DNA from: Alistipes sp.
GTDB taxonomy: Bacteria > Bacteroidota > Bacteroidia > Bacteroidales > Rikenellaceae
NCBI GenBank assembly: GCA_017938765.1
Contig: JAGBAX010000008.1
Coordinates: 62,001 to 126,000 of the forward strand
DNA length: 64,000 nt
Reading direction: 5' to 3'
Shown here: piece after piece, positions 44,169-53,414 of the stretch
How positions within the stretch are numbered: position 1 is the first letter of the stretch
Layout: the number at the start of each line of letters is the position of its first letter
Program-made: the position numbers and the translations under genes
Notes under the pieces: generated by a model
The model's database searches: none
Seen by the model: the letters and a program-made list of their open reading frames with translations, nothing else
What the model was told of the DNA's origin: nothing

Positions 44169-44713
44169 TATCTATACTGCTCAACCCAATCCAAAAACTC
44201 TACCTGAGCCTGCTTGTCCATCTCCTCCTTCTGAAAGAAGACCAACTCTCCCTCTTTTGTGACAATCATAAAGCAGAACTTATTATTGCAATCGCCAAGT
44301 TGCCAAGCATCTCTGATAACGTGATTTGAGTCATCCATCACAAAACCGTTATTCTTGGCTGTACGGTGACGAGCCATTGAGCGAACAATACTCTTTGGCA
44401 GAGCAGTATCCTTGAGGTTAAGTACGCCAAAACCGTACATATTAGGGCCATTTGTCACACCCTTCTCCTCAAGAACATCTGAGTACTTATAGTTCTTATT
44501 ACCAGTAAGACCAGTATCTGGGTCAATGTAGAACATAAAGAGGTTCTTCTCACCAAAGTAGGGGAGGTCTGCCACCTCACCTCGGAGGGTCTTAATCGTC
44601 ACATTACTCACTTTATGTGGTAGCTCTGCCTGTACTGGCTCAACCCTCTCTTCTGCCATAGCCGAAAGCGACAAAGCAGCTAAAATTGACAACACAAAGA
44701 TTTTTCTATACAT
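44168..44713 (-). CDS. YtfJ-like secreted thioredoxin-fold protein
   Basis: A 181-residue periplasmic protein with a signal peptide (about 1-20, ending SAMA). It resembles the YtfJ family, in which a thioredoxin-like fold lacks the CXXC redox pair. Visible stretches are YFGEKNLFMFYIDPD, ARHRTAKNNGFVMDDSN and AWQLGDCNNKFCFMIVTKEG. The ATG at 44713 begins the signal peptide, while an upstream TTG is rejected. It is translationally linked to the BamA/TamA-like barrel. The function of YtfJ proteins is unknown; the pairing hints at a shared envelope role. Confidence 0.65.
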   Translation of the reverse strand: MYRKIFVLSILAALSLSAMAEERVEPVQAELPHKVSNVTIKTLRGEVADLPYFGEKNLFMFYIDPDTGLTGNKNYKYSDVLEEKGVTNGPNMYGFGVLNLKDTALPKSIVRSMARHRTAKNNGFVMDDSNHVIRDAWQLGDCNNKFCFMIVTKEGELVFFQKEEMDKQAQVEFLDWVEQYR

Positions 44714-44735
44714 GGTATTACTCTTCAATTGAGTG

Positions 44736-44743
44736 CAAAGATA
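44736..44743 (-). promoter_or_regulatory. -7 element upstream of the YtfJ-like gene
   Basis: TATCTTTG on the minus strand is an exact -7 match, 23 nt upstream of the ATG at 44713. No clear TTTG occurs at the right distance. Confidence 0.35.
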
Positions 44744-44796
44744 TGTATTTTTTCGTTAAACGATATACTAATACATCAAATTGACTACTCTTTGCA

Positions 44797-45273
44797 CTAT
44801 ATCTCTGACTCTAATTTGTCAAGTAAAACCTTACACCCATTCTCTAACATATTGAGCACCAGATAGAAACCCTCCGCACCTTCATAGTAAGGGTCTGGGA
44901 CATAAGTATAGTCTGGGAAATCTGTCATAAACTCTGCCATACGATAGAGCTTATCAAGGTATTTACGCTCTGGAGCTAAACGACTAACTCTTTCATAATT
45001 ATTGTCGTCCATTACAATAATCATATCAAAGTCGTAGAAATCATCCTCGCTCACGGTTCTCGCTCTGTGCGTAAGGTTATACCCACGCTCTAAAGCGGCT
45101 CTACGCATACGAGGGTCAGGCAGATTACCCCTATGACCCGGATATGTACCCGCCGAGTCCACCTCTATCTTATCTTGCAATCCTCTTTGAGCTACCATCT
45201 GCTCCAGTATGCCATTAGCAGCAGGGGAGCGACATATGTTACCCAAACAGACAAAAAGCACTCTCTTTTTCAT
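44797..45273 (-). CDS. Low-molecular-weight protein tyrosine phosphatase
   Basis: A 158-residue cytoplasmic phosphatase. The P-loop CX5R is at the N-terminus (VCLGNICRSP, Cys9 region), and the catalytic acid is in VPDPYYEG (about residue 120). In Bacteroidota these enzymes often counter BY-kinases that control capsule or exopolysaccharide export, but no such kinase or capsule gene is in the window. It starts 3 nt after the rhamnosidase-like gene ends, so the two are probably co-transcribed. Confidence 0.93.
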   Translation of the reverse strand: MKKRVLFVCLGNICRSPAANGILEQMVAQRGLQDKIEVDSAGTYPGHRGNLPDPRMRRAALERGYNLTHRARTVSEDDFYDFDMIIVMDDNNYERVSRLAPERKYLDKLYRMAEFMTDFPDYTYVPDPYYEGAEGFYLVLNMLENGCKVLLDKLESEI

Positions 45274-45276
45274 TGA

Positions 45277-47520
45277 CTATTTTATTGCTGTTATACTGTA
45301 TTTACCCTGTGTAAGCGTTAGTTCCGCGCCCTTACTATCTCCACAAACAAGAGTGTTATATCCTTGAGGAACAACCACTTTTGCTGTAGTACCCGCAGGA
45401 ACGGTTAAGGTGATATTGAGAAGATTGTCTGACTTATCAACGCTCAGTTCAATATTACCAAACACCGTCGGCACAACGCTCTTAACGCGATTGAGTGAGG
45501 CAAGGTTAGGGCAGACTCTAAACAGCTCAAATTGAGGCTTTATAGGCTCTATGCCGGCAATATACTGCGAGAGGATAGTAAGTCCACCGCCGCTCCATCC
45601 ATGATTATAGGTACCATTTCCGCTCTTATACTTCATACCCTTGCCGCCAGTATACTCCCAGCCCTCCCAAAGGGTAGTGTGTGGTGCAGCAACCATCTCT
45701 CCAAAGCGCTTCTCAAGACGTTGTAGCGCATCCTCATAATATCCCATAACACACAGCGCCTCAAGAACATACTTCTCCATATATGGACTTGCGTTATAGT
45801 ATGTAGCAAAGAACTGACGCATAGTTTCAAATCTCTCTTGAGGCACCAATCCCGCAAGGATAGCCATCGCCTGTACTCTATCATCTGGCACATCCTTATA
45901 ACCTGCTGATTTGTAGTGCTGTAGTTCCTCATTCCAATAAGAACTGTTGAAGGAGTGGAACATCTTATCATACATCTGCTCTGCCATCATCGCATCGCTT
46001 CTATGACCTGTTGTTCGTGCCATCTGAGCAAAACCCTTCAGAGCTAAAGCATACCAACACTGTTGAAGTGCAGGCTTGTCAATATTCTTGCCCCAGTCTC
46101 CCCAGTACCAACCGCCACGACGAGTCTTAATAAGTCCACTATTCTGAGGCTCCCACACCTCAAATAGATACTTACGCACGCGAGGGTAGATATCCGCAAT
46201 TGTCTGACTATCACCCGTAAGCATATAGTATGTCTGAAAACCATAATAACCTACACTTGCAAGCATCTGACATGGAAGCTCGCTTTTATACCAACCAGGC
46301 ACTGGCGAAGCAATAACTCCATTTGGTTGCTGCCAATTCATCAACTCAAGAATCGCCTTACGAGTAAGCAGATGCGCCCTCTCATCAAACAGGTAGCCCG
46401 CCTCACCAAGCTCAACAACAACATCTCCCCACCACTGAGCGCGCTCACGGTCTGGACAGTCCATATAGTTGTCACGCATAGTCACATAGAGCGTTCTTGC
46501 AGCCTTCTGCCACAGCTTATTACAGAACTCATTGTCGCACTCAAAAGAGCCAACAAAGTCGCTATCATAACCGCTCTCGCGATACTTCACATCAAGCACT
46601 TCAACACCCTGAGGCACATAGTATAACACCGAGTGACCATTTGCCCAAATAGGGGTCTCAAATTCCTGCTCGCCAGCCGTAGCGATATACTCTGTCTTAA
46701 AGCTGCGAGCCTTTCCAATCCAGTAGTCATCTGTGCATATTACAATTTTCTCGCCACCCTTTGCCTTTAGGCGGATATATGGTGTTACTTGAGCATTATA
46801 TGGCAATGCACACTCTATCGCACCCTCACCATTGACAGTCTGGCTCTGATAATCCAACAACTCACTCCAACGCCAATGCGGAATAGGGCGCTCAACAAAA
46901 TCGCCCCACTCGGCAGACTCCCTTGAGACCTCTACAGCATCGTTCCACGCACTATCATCAAAATCTGCAGAGGCAAAATCTACAGCCTTGCGAGCATCGT
47001 AACCGACATTTGCACCTGCAAGACGATATTGACGAGGACCTTTTGGATTCTCATCCTCTGGAGCCCAAAAAGCATCATAGCGAGTAGCCTTCCAGCTATT
47101 ATCACTTACCACCTTACCCAAAGCGCAGTCCATCTCAAACCACACTCCAGGCTGAGCCGATGGCTTGTGGCTGAATGAGTTACGACCATAATACTGAACA
47201 AGCACTGCAACACTATTGCGGCCACACTTCAGATTTGGCACCTCATCAAAAACATCACAATAGCTATCAGTAGGATTTGGCCCACGCTTGAGTCCTCCCT
47301 CGCGCACAACTAACTCTCCATTGACATATAGCCAATACTTAGTATCAGCCGCCACCTTGAGCGATACACCCTTGCCACTTACCAGACAGAACTCCTTTCG
47401 GAAACACTGCCACTCTCCATCAGCCACAGGCTCTACTGATGTGATAATCTGAGCCTCTCTGTTACAAGAGCAAAGTAGCGCAATGATAGATAAAAGAGAT
47501 AATTTCCAGAGATTTTTCAT
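45277..47520 (-). CDS. GH78 alpha-L-rhamnosidase-like lipoprotein
   Basis: A 747-residue exported glycosidase (lipobox LLCSC, Cys19). N-terminal beta-sandwich domains are followed by an (alpha/alpha)6 barrel. The GH78-type acidic motif DCPDRERAQWWGD begins at residue 354. A later catalytic-domain segment, TTLWEGWEY then NHGWSGG, carries the second conserved Glu, and a C-terminal beta domain follows. The ATG at 47520 starts the lipoprotein signal; an upstream TTG is rejected. It would cleave terminal L-rhamnose or a related sugar from plant or bacterial glycans. No SusC/D pair accompanies it, so it is not part of a standard polysaccharide locus here. Confidence 0.82.
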   Translation of the reverse strand: MKNLWKLSLLSIIALLCSCNREAQIITSVEPVADGEWQCFRKEFCLVSGKGVSLKVAADTKYWLYVNGELVVREGGLKRGPNPTDSYCDVFDEVPNLKCGRNSVAVLVQYYGRNSFSHKPSAQPGVWFEMDCALGKVVSDNSWKATRYDAFWAPEDENPKGPRQYRLAGANVGYDARKAVDFASADFDDSAWNDAVEVSRESAEWGDFVERPIPHWRWSELLDYQSQTVNGEGAIECALPYNAQVTPYIRLKAKGGEKIVICTDDYWIGKARSFKTEYIATAGEQEFETPIWANGHSVLYYVPQGVEVLDVKYRESGYDSDFVGSFECDNEFCNKLWQKAARTLYVTMRDNYMDCPDRERAQWWGDVVVELGEAGYLFDERAHLLTRKAILELMNWQQPNGVIASPVPGWYKSELPCQMLASVGYYGFQTYYMLTGDSQTIADIYPRVRKYLFEVWEPQNSGLIKTRRGGWYWGDWGKNIDKPALQQCWYALALKGFAQMARTTGHRSDAMMAEQMYDKMFHSFNSSYWNEELQHYKSAGYKDVPDDRVQAMAILAGLVPQERFETMRQFFATYYNASPYMEKYVLEALCVMGYYEDALQRLEKRFGEMVAAPHTTLWEGWEYTGGKGMKYKSGNGTYNHGWSGGGLTILSQYIAGIEPIKPQFELFRVCPNLASLNRVKSVVPTVFGNIELSVDKSDNLLNITLTVPAGTTAKVVVPQGYNTLVCGDSKGAELTLTQGKYSITAIK

Positions 47521-47540
47521 AATATTTATCAAATAATGTT

Positions 47541-47548
47541 TACCTTTG
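47541..47548 (+). promoter_or_regulatory. -7 element for the small protein/M64 protease unit
   Basis: TACCTTTG is an exact -7 match with a predicted start near 47555, 19 nt before the ATG at 47574. The -33 region lacks TTTG. It faces the minus-strand box at 47552-47559. Confidence 0.42.
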
Positions 47549-47551
47549 CTA

Positions 47552-47559
47552 CAAAGATA
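47552..47559 (-). promoter_or_regulatory. -7 element for the GH78-like/phosphatase unit
   Basis: TATCTTTG on the minus strand is an exact -7 match with a predicted start near 47545, 25 nt before the ATG at 47520. Only 3 bp separate it from the opposing plus-strand box. Confidence 0.42.
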
Positions 47560-47573
47560 ATAATTTTTCGGTT

Positions 47574-47702
47574 ATGAGTAATAAAAACATAGAAAAATTG
47601 GAGTATTTGACTCCTGTTATCAAACTCTGCACTACGTATTTAGAGCGGGGTTTTGCATTGAGCCTTGAGAATCCAGAGTATGATCCTGAACAAGAATGGT
47701 AG
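47574..47702 (+). CDS. Small protein of unknown function (42 residues) before the M64 protease
   Basis: The frame encodes MSNKNIEKLEYLTPVIKL followed by a Cys/Thr-rich centre and the acidic tail ENPEYDPEQEW. It has no signal peptide, one Cys, and a GFALS motif before the acidic tail. It lies 19 nt downstream of a predicted start site, and its stop is 2 nt before the preferred ATG of the protease, so it is well placed to be translated and coupled to it. I do not recognise a function. It could be a leader peptide, a small structural or accessory protein, or a precursor that is processed. That it is translated is inferred from position and codon use. Confidence 0.6.
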   Translation: MSNKNIEKLEYLTPVIKLCTTYLERGFALSLENPEYDPEQEW

Positions 47703-47704
47703 AT

Positions 47705-50332
47705 ATGAGAAGAGTTATATTTTTTGCTTTTATTACAGCTCTGTTTACCGCCTGTACAGCAGAGTTTACAGAAGAGATTGCACACATTGCACCGCAAACT
47801 CTTCAGGTCTCTTTTGAGGAGGATTCAAGAATACACCTCAATGAATACGGCAAGACCGTCTGGAATGCAAATGACAAAGTGTCAGTCTTTTACCGCTCTT
47901 ATGTAAATGAATACTGGAAGTATTCAGGAGAGACAGGCTCCACCTCTGGGCACCTTGTCAATCAAGGCAATGCTAGCACAGAAACTACTAAGCGCATCGT
48001 TGCCGTATATCCATACAACGAGGATTATACACTCTCTGAGACCGCTTTAAGTTTGACTATTCCCGAACATCAGACTTATGCCGTAAATAGCTATGGACTT
48101 GGCGACAACATAATGGTTGGTGTGACAAGCGAATACAACATCTGGTTTAGAAATATCTTTGGTTTTCTGCGTCTCTCGCTCACTGGTGACAAAATAATCA
48201 AGAGCATTGAGATTAAGGGAAACAACAACGAGTCTCTTGCGGGAGCGGCCGCTATTGACCTTCAGAGCTTGGATATTACCTTCAAACAAGGCTCTACTCT
48301 GCTTACAATTGACTGTGGCGATGGTATTCAGCTGACAGATATCCCAAAGACCTTCCACTTTGCCCTTGCTCCGCAGAAATTTACGAAGGGTATCACAGTA
48401 ACACTGCTCTGCAATGATGGAGAGAGGATTGTAGAGTCTACCTCAAAGAGTGTAAACATTCAGCGCAACCATATTCTGCCGATGGCAAATCTTGACCACT
48501 CCTCGCCACTTATCACTCTTCAGCGCAATGCTCTGATAGAGTTATACAAGGCGACAAACGGCGATGGTTGGAAGAGTCGCACCAACTGGTGCAGCTCGGA
48601 GCCAATTTCCACTTGGTATGGCGTTAAGTGTAACGACGAGGGTTTGGTAACAAGCATTGAGCTTGCAGGTAACAACCTTGTGGGCTCACTTCCAGAGTCA
48701 CTGTCTGTGCTTATGGACAAGTGCACCTATTTAAGCATTGGAAATAATTCACTCTCTGGTGCTGTTCCGCAGAGTGTATTGAGTCACAAAAACTGGCAGT
48801 ATCTGTGGGGCGATATATTGACAAACAACGCCCTTACATTTAACTACTCAGACATTCCATTCCCAGAGTTTAGCATCACAGACACCGAGGGGAACAAGAT
48901 TACCTCTGAGAGTATTTGGAACGGCAAGAAGGTTGTTATCTTCTATGGTTGGAATGAGGATTGCCTTAACGACCTTTTCGGTGTGATATACGATTTGTAC
49001 TACACCTACTCAAATATCGGTCTTGAGGTTGTTGGCTGGACCACAGAGCACTTCTATGACAGCTACGAACTACAGGGTGGATACGCAATTTTCCCTTGGA
49101 AGACCTATCCACAGCAAACAAGCAAAGGCAATACTATCCGACCAAGTTACGGATATTATCCAACATCAACTCTGCCATCCGTAACAATCTTTGGCGAGAA
49201 CAAGACTCTGATTTACAGCACAGCGCTAAGCAAGAGGGTCTCAAGCACAGATATTGAGAATGCTGTAGAGAAGGCCATATCGTCATCCGACTACGTCAGC
49301 ACCGACTACTCCAAGGATGGTCAAACAAAGCAGTTACAGAGAGCCACAGAGGGCAATGGTATTGATGTTGTGCTTATGGGAGATGGTTACACAGACCGAC
49401 TTATTGCCGATGGAACATACGACAGGGTTATAAATACCGCTATGGAGGCATTTTTCAGCGAAGAGCCATACAAGAGCCACCGTCATCTGTTTAATGTCTA
49501 CTCCGTAACAGTCGTCTCTAAAAATGAGAGTTTTGCGAATGGCTGTTCAACGGCACTTGACTCCTATTTTGGAGACGGAACACTCGTTGGAGGCGACGAT
49601 AGCGCTGCAATGAACTATGCACTTAATGCCGTTGATAACTCGCGACTTGACAACTCTACCATTATCGTTATGCTCAACTCGCCAAAGTACGCTGGCACAT
49701 GCTATATGTACTATCCAAATGGATATAATACGGGCAATACGCTGAATAACGACCATAGCCAGGGTCTATCTATCTCTTATTTCCCTATTGGTGTTGACGA
49801 TGTCGCACTAACAGAAGTACTCACACACGAGTCATGCGGTCACGGCTTTGCCAAGCTTGCTGACGAGTACTCATATCAGGAGTATGGCAAAATCCCTTCA
49901 AGCGAGGTTGCAGATGCCAAAGAGATGCAGGGCTTTGGTTGGTATCACAATGTAGACTTTACAAGTGACACAACCAAAGTTCTATGGTCGCACTTCCTTG
50001 CAGACACACGATATAAATATGATGGATTAGGAGTCTTTGAGGGTGGTTATACCTACTGGAGTGGTGTATGGAGACCAACTGATAATAGCATTATGCGCCA
50101 TAATACTGACGGCTTTAATGCTCCATCTCGCGAGAGAATCTACTACCGCATCCACAAACTCGCCTATGGTACAAGTTGGCAGTATAACTACGAGGATTTC
50201 GTCACTTTTGACGCTGTAAGCCGCAAGACATCAGCGACCACATCCTCCACCGAACCACTTATTCTCAGGCCAGTAGAACACACTCCACCAGTTGTTCGCC
50301 CATACTCTTGGCAGGAGGCACTTAGAAGATAG
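47705..50332 (+). CDS. Multidomain surface metallopeptidase: fimbrillin-like, LRR, thioredoxin-like, M64
   Basis: An 875-residue predicted lipoprotein (lipobox FTAC, Cys17). Domain order: fimbrillin-like beta domain (about 20-265, with KTVWNANDKVSVFYRS); a plant-type LRR start (about 275-360, ALIELYKATNGDGW, then TNLV-type LRR steps); and a thioredoxin-like region (about 385-540, KKVVIFYGWNEDCLND) with one Cys and no CXXC. The M64 peptidase domain (about 550-830) has the zinc motif HESCGHGFAKLADEY with H708, E709 and H713. A Pro-rich tail follows. M64 enzymes include IgA-type proteases of gut bacteria. The ATG at 47705 is chosen; 47696 would overlap the small upstream gene. The target is unknown. 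Confidence 0.85.
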   Translation: MRRVIFFAFITALFTACTAEFTEEIAHIAPQTLQVSFEEDSRIHLNEYGKTVWNANDKVSVFYRSYVNEYWKYSGETGSTSGHLVNQGNASTETTKRIVAVYPYNEDYTLSETALSLTIPEHQTYAVNSYGLGDNIMVGVTSEYNIWFRNIFGFLRLSLTGDKIIKSIEIKGNNNESLAGAAAIDLQSLDITFKQGSTLLTIDCGDGIQLTDIPKTFHFALAPQKFTKGITVTLLCNDGERIVESTSKSVNIQRNHILPMANLDHSSPLITLQRNALIELYKATNGDGWKSRTNWCSSEPISTWYGVKCNDEGLVTSIELAGNNLVGSLPESLSVLMDKCTYLSIGNNSLSGAVPQSVLSHKNWQYLWGDILTNNALTFNYSDIPFPEFSITDTEGNKITSESIWNGKKVVIFYGWNEDCLNDLFGVIYDLYYTYSNIGLEVVGWTTEHFYDSYELQGGYAIFPWKTYPQQTSKGNTIRPSYGYYPTSTLPSVTIFGENKTLIYSTALSKRVSSTDIENAVEKAISSSDYVSTDYSKDGQTKQLQRATEGNGIDVVLMGDGYTDRLIADGTYDRVINTAMEAFFSEEPYKSHRHLFNVYSVTVVSKNESFANGCSTALDSYFGDGTLVGGDDSAAMNYALNAVDNSRLDNSTIIVMLNSPKYAGTCYMYYPNGYNTGNTLNNDHSQGLSISYFPIGVDDVALTEVLTHESCGHGFAKLADEYSYQEYGKIPSSEVADAKEMQGFGWYHNVDFTSDTTKVLWSHFLADTRYKYDGLGVFEGGYTYWSGVWRPTDNSIMRHNTDGFNAPSRERIYYRIHKLAYGTSWQYNYEDFVTFDAVSRKTSATTSSTEPLILRPVEHTPPVVRPYSWQEALRR

Positions 50333-50340
50333 ACAAACAA

Positions 50341-50367
50341 TAACGGCACCTAGTTGGGGTGCCGTTA
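50341..50367. terminator. Bidirectional terminator between convergent genes
   Basis: A perfect 10-bp stem, TAACGGCACC with GGTGCCGTTA, has a 7-nt loop. It lies between stops at 50332 (plus) and 50387 (minus), with T-rich sequence on both exit sides (CTGTTTAT and TTATTGTTTG). Confidence 0.75.
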
Positions 50368-50386
50368 CTGTTTATCTGTCAATCGC

Positions 50387-52045
50387 TTACTCAACAGGCA
50401 ACGGAGTAGGGCGGTTGAAGGTCTGAGTATAAGACTCTCCGTCGGGGGTTGTAAGGGTAATCACAACTGGGGCTGTTGCAGAAGATGCCTTAAAGCGGAA
50501 CATATTTGCAGCGCGAGAGAGACGGTTGGTCTTTTTGCTCTCTTTTTTGGTCTCAAAGATATTCGGCTTAGCAAAGATAACCTTTGCAGCAAGTGGGTCA
50601 GAGTCAGCACTCTTCTCTACCTTCAGTCTCTTGCCATTCTCTGTAGCAGTCAGTGTACAGCCATCCTCCCAAATCCAGCAGTTTACATAGACATAATTTT
50701 TATACTTCGGCCTTGAGTAGTCAATCTGATTCTTCTGCAGTTTGCACAGATACTGAAGCTCTTTTGACTGCTTATAGACCTTTGCAACCTCGTTCATATC
50801 GTATGCGCGGAAAGGGTACTCAGAGCCACGCTCAACACTATACCAACGCTTGCTAAACTTGCCATTCTTGAACGTGCAGAGGTAGAAGCCCGCATCTGCG
50901 CCATCCTCGCCGATATTAAGGCCACACTTGCCTGGTGTAGTCCACAAATCGCCACCTACAGAGGTCACATTATACTCCACAATATTTGGGTACTCTGGAT
51001 GCACAAAGGACATTGTGCGGTGTGAGTGTCCAGTAAAGAAGCGTACTGACTCAAACTCCTTTACAAGCTCTACAAGAGCATTAGCCTTATCATCTTTGAA
51101 GCCAGAAACCTGCTCACCATCAGCATTATAAGTAAACAGTGGTGCGTGCATACAAACTACCACTGGGGTTGTCTTCTCAACACCCTGTAAGTCCTTTGCA
51201 AGCCAAGCAAGCTGCATTTCATCTACATAGAGGTCGTAATTACGGCTACCGGCAACACCCTTTGCCGTCTTCTGATTCTCCTTAACCTCATTCTTGTAGA
51301 CAATGTTATCAAGCATAACAAAGTGCACCCCGCCACGATTCATAGAGTAGAATGTAGGTCCAAAAGTGTCAACATATCGCTTAATAGCATTAATATTAGG
51401 ATTATCAGTTGCAGGTACAGATGGATCGTAGTCGTGATTTCCATTTACACAGTAGAATGGCATTGGAAAGCCGTTATCAGCAAGGTGTTGCGGAACAGAC
51501 TCAATGCTCAGCCCTGTAGCGTACCAAAATCTATCCCAAGTAATGTCGCCAAGATTTACCGAAAAGATACTGTGTGGAGTCTCTGCTGCTGCACGGTTAA
51601 TAGCGGGCATAACAAGCTCCTTAAAATGCTTGACATCGTTTCGCTTTGGGTCATTACAGAAGTGAGTATCTGAAAACATCAGCACAGAAAAGGTGCTATC
51701 ATCAACCTTCTTAAGTTCAAAGTCGTGACGCTCCTTAACATCTATTGCTTCTACTGTTTTAGCCCAGAAATTAGGTCGCACAGAGTCCTTCATTGCAGGC
51801 TTGTAGCCCGATGGGATAGTGATATATACAAGCCCATAAGGCTTTGTAGAGGCGATATTATACTCCCCTCGCTCATTTGTATAGACAATCTGCTCGCCAT
51901 CAGTCACAGCAACGCCAGAGATAGCCTCTCCGTCACACTTGACAACACCAGTAAGTGTTGTTCCCTCTGGCGAACTAATTGTGTCGCACGCTGCGCAAAG
52001 AAGCACAGCTACGACCAACAGCAGTTGAGTTAGTAGGCGTTTCAT
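50387..52045 (-). CDS. Calcineurin-like metallophosphoesterase lipoprotein (MetallophosN/C type)
   Basis: A 552-residue predicted lipoprotein (lipobox LCAAC, Cys20). An N-terminal beta domain (GVVKCDGEAISGVAVTDG, about 32-100) precedes the metallophosphoesterase core with FSDTHFC, LGDITWD, NGNHDYDPS, CMHAPLF and GHSHRTMS. A C-terminal MetallophosC-type beta domain follows. Here the first motif is the canonical DxH, unlike the paralogue at 34501-36936. The substrate is unknown; phosphodiesters or phosphomonoesters at the cell surface or in the periplasm are likely. The ATG overlaps the stop of the dipeptidase gene by one base (TAATG). Confidence 0.88.
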   Translation of the reverse strand: MKRLLTQLLLVVAVLLCAACDTISSPEGTTLTGVVKCDGEAISGVAVTDGEQIVYTNERGEYNIASTKPYGLVYITIPSGYKPAMKDSVRPNFWAKTVEAIDVKERHDFELKKVDDSTFSVLMFSDTHFCNDPKRNDVKHFKELVMPAINRAAAETPHSIFSVNLGDITWDRFWYATGLSIESVPQHLADNGFPMPFYCVNGNHDYDPSVPATDNPNINAIKRYVDTFGPTFYSMNRGGVHFVMLDNIVYKNEVKENQKTAKGVAGSRNYDLYVDEMQLAWLAKDLQGVEKTTPVVVCMHAPLFTYNADGEQVSGFKDDKANALVELVKEFESVRFFTGHSHRTMSFVHPEYPNIVEYNVTSVGGDLWTTPGKCGLNIGEDGADAGFYLCTFKNGKFSKRWYSVERGSEYPFRAYDMNEVAKVYKQSKELQYLCKLQKNQIDYSRPKYKNYVYVNCWIWEDGCTLTATENGKRLKVEKSADSDPLAAKVIFAKPNIFETKKESKKTNRLSRAANMFRFKASSATAPVVITLTTPDGESYTQTFNRPTPLPVE

Positions 52046-53403
52046 TATGCAAAGTATTTATAGAATAGCGGAATAGACTTAAGTCCCAAATCAAACTGGT
52101 CAAGACCGTAGCTCTCATTTGGAGAATGGATTGCATCCTTAGACAGTCCAAAGCCCATAAGGATAGACTTAATGCCAAGCACCTGCTCAAAGCAACTGAT
52201 AACGCCGATTGAGCCACCAGAGTATACTGGCACTGGTCGCTTACCAAACACCTCCGTAATAGCCTTCTCGGCAGCCTTATACGCAGCCATATCTGTAGGC
52301 GAAACATAAGGCACACCGCCGTGCATAGGGCGTACATCCACCTTAACACCCTTTGGCGCAAGGCTCTTGAAGTAGTCCTTAAAGAGTTTTGTAATCTTAT
52401 CTGGTGTCTGATATGGCACAAGGCGCATAGTAATCTTTGCAGAGGCTACTGCTGGAATAATTGTCTTGCTACCCTCGCCAGTGTAACCGCTCCACATACC
52501 GTTAATCTCAAAAGTAGGGCGGACACCCACTCTCTCAAGAGTAGTATAACCCTCCTCGCCAGCCACAGCTCCGACACCGATAGATGCCTTGTACTTACGG
52601 GTGCAGAATGGCACACGGTTAAGAGCCTTGCGCTCTGATACACTCAACTCGCGAACATCATCATAGAAGCCAGGTATAGCGATGTGTCCATCCTCGCCCA
52701 CAATCTGCGACAACATCTTTGACAGCACCATAGCAGGGTTATACACCGCACCACCATAGATGCCAGAGTGAAGGTCAGCTGCTCCATTTGACACACTAAC
52801 CTCTACACCCGCAAGGCCTCGCAATCCGCAGGTAATAGAGGGAGTATCAAGGCCGAGCATAGATGTATCCGAAACAAGTATTACATCTGCCTTGAGCATC
52901 TTCTTATTTGCAGCACAGAACTTGCTAATCTGCGTAGAGCCACTCTCCTCCTCGCCCTCAAGCAAAAACTTAACATTACAAGGCAGCGAGTCTGTAGCAC
53001 ACATAGCCTCAAAAGCCTTGATGTGCATAAACGACTGACCCTTATCATCATCAGCGCCACGACCATAGATTCTACCATCCTTAATCACAGGCTCAAAAGG
53101 CCCTGTAGTCCACTCATCAAGCGGCTCTGGAGGCATAACATCGTAGTGACCATACACCATTACGGTCTTTGCCTTTGGCGATACTATCTTCTCTCCATAT
53201 ACAATAGGTGCACCCTCAGTAGCAATAACCTCAGCGTTATCAGCGCCCGCCTTTACAAGCGCTGCAGCGAGATGCTCTGCGCAACGCTGACGAGCCTCTG
53301 CATACTCTGTTACAGCACTGATTGAAGGGATGCGAAGGAGCTCAAAAAGTTCCTCTAAAAAACGCTCTTTATTGGCGTCAATATACTCTCTTACTTTGTC
53401 CAT
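52045..53403 (-). CDS. M20 family dipeptidase
   Basis: A 452-residue cytoplasmic zinc metallopeptidase of the M20 family, dipeptidase/CNDP-like subgroup. Metal-site motifs are YGHYDVMPPEP (about residue 85), GRGADDDKGQ (about 115), LEGEEESGS (about 150) and a late SPNESYGLDQ (about 435). A dimerisation domain lies between about 195 and 340. The ATG at 53403 is chosen; an upstream TTG is not. It is 11 nt downstream of glmM and coupled to the phosphoesterase gene. The substrate is probably short peptides. Confidence 0.93.
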   Translation of the reverse strand: MDKVREYIDANKERFLEELFELLRIPSISAVTEYAEARQRCAEHLAAALVKAGADNAEVIATEGAPIVYGEKIVSPKAKTVMVYGHYDVMPPEPLDEWTTGPFEPVIKDGRIYGRGADDDKGQSFMHIKAFEAMCATDSLPCNVKFLLEGEEESGSTQISKFCAANKKMLKADVILVSDTSMLGLDTPSITCGLRGLAGVEVSVSNGAADLHSGIYGGAVYNPAMVLSKMLSQIVGEDGHIAIPGFYDDVRELSVSERKALNRVPFCTRKYKASIGVGAVAGEEGYTTLERVGVRPTFEINGMWSGYTGEGSKTIIPAVASAKITMRLVPYQTPDKITKLFKDYFKSLAPKGVKVDVRPMHGGVPYVSPTDMAAYKAAEKAITEVFGKRPVPVYSGGSIGVISCFEQVLGIKSILMGFGLSKDAIHSPNESYGLDQFDLGLKSIPLFYKYFA

Positions 53404-53414
53404 ATTTTGAAGTT

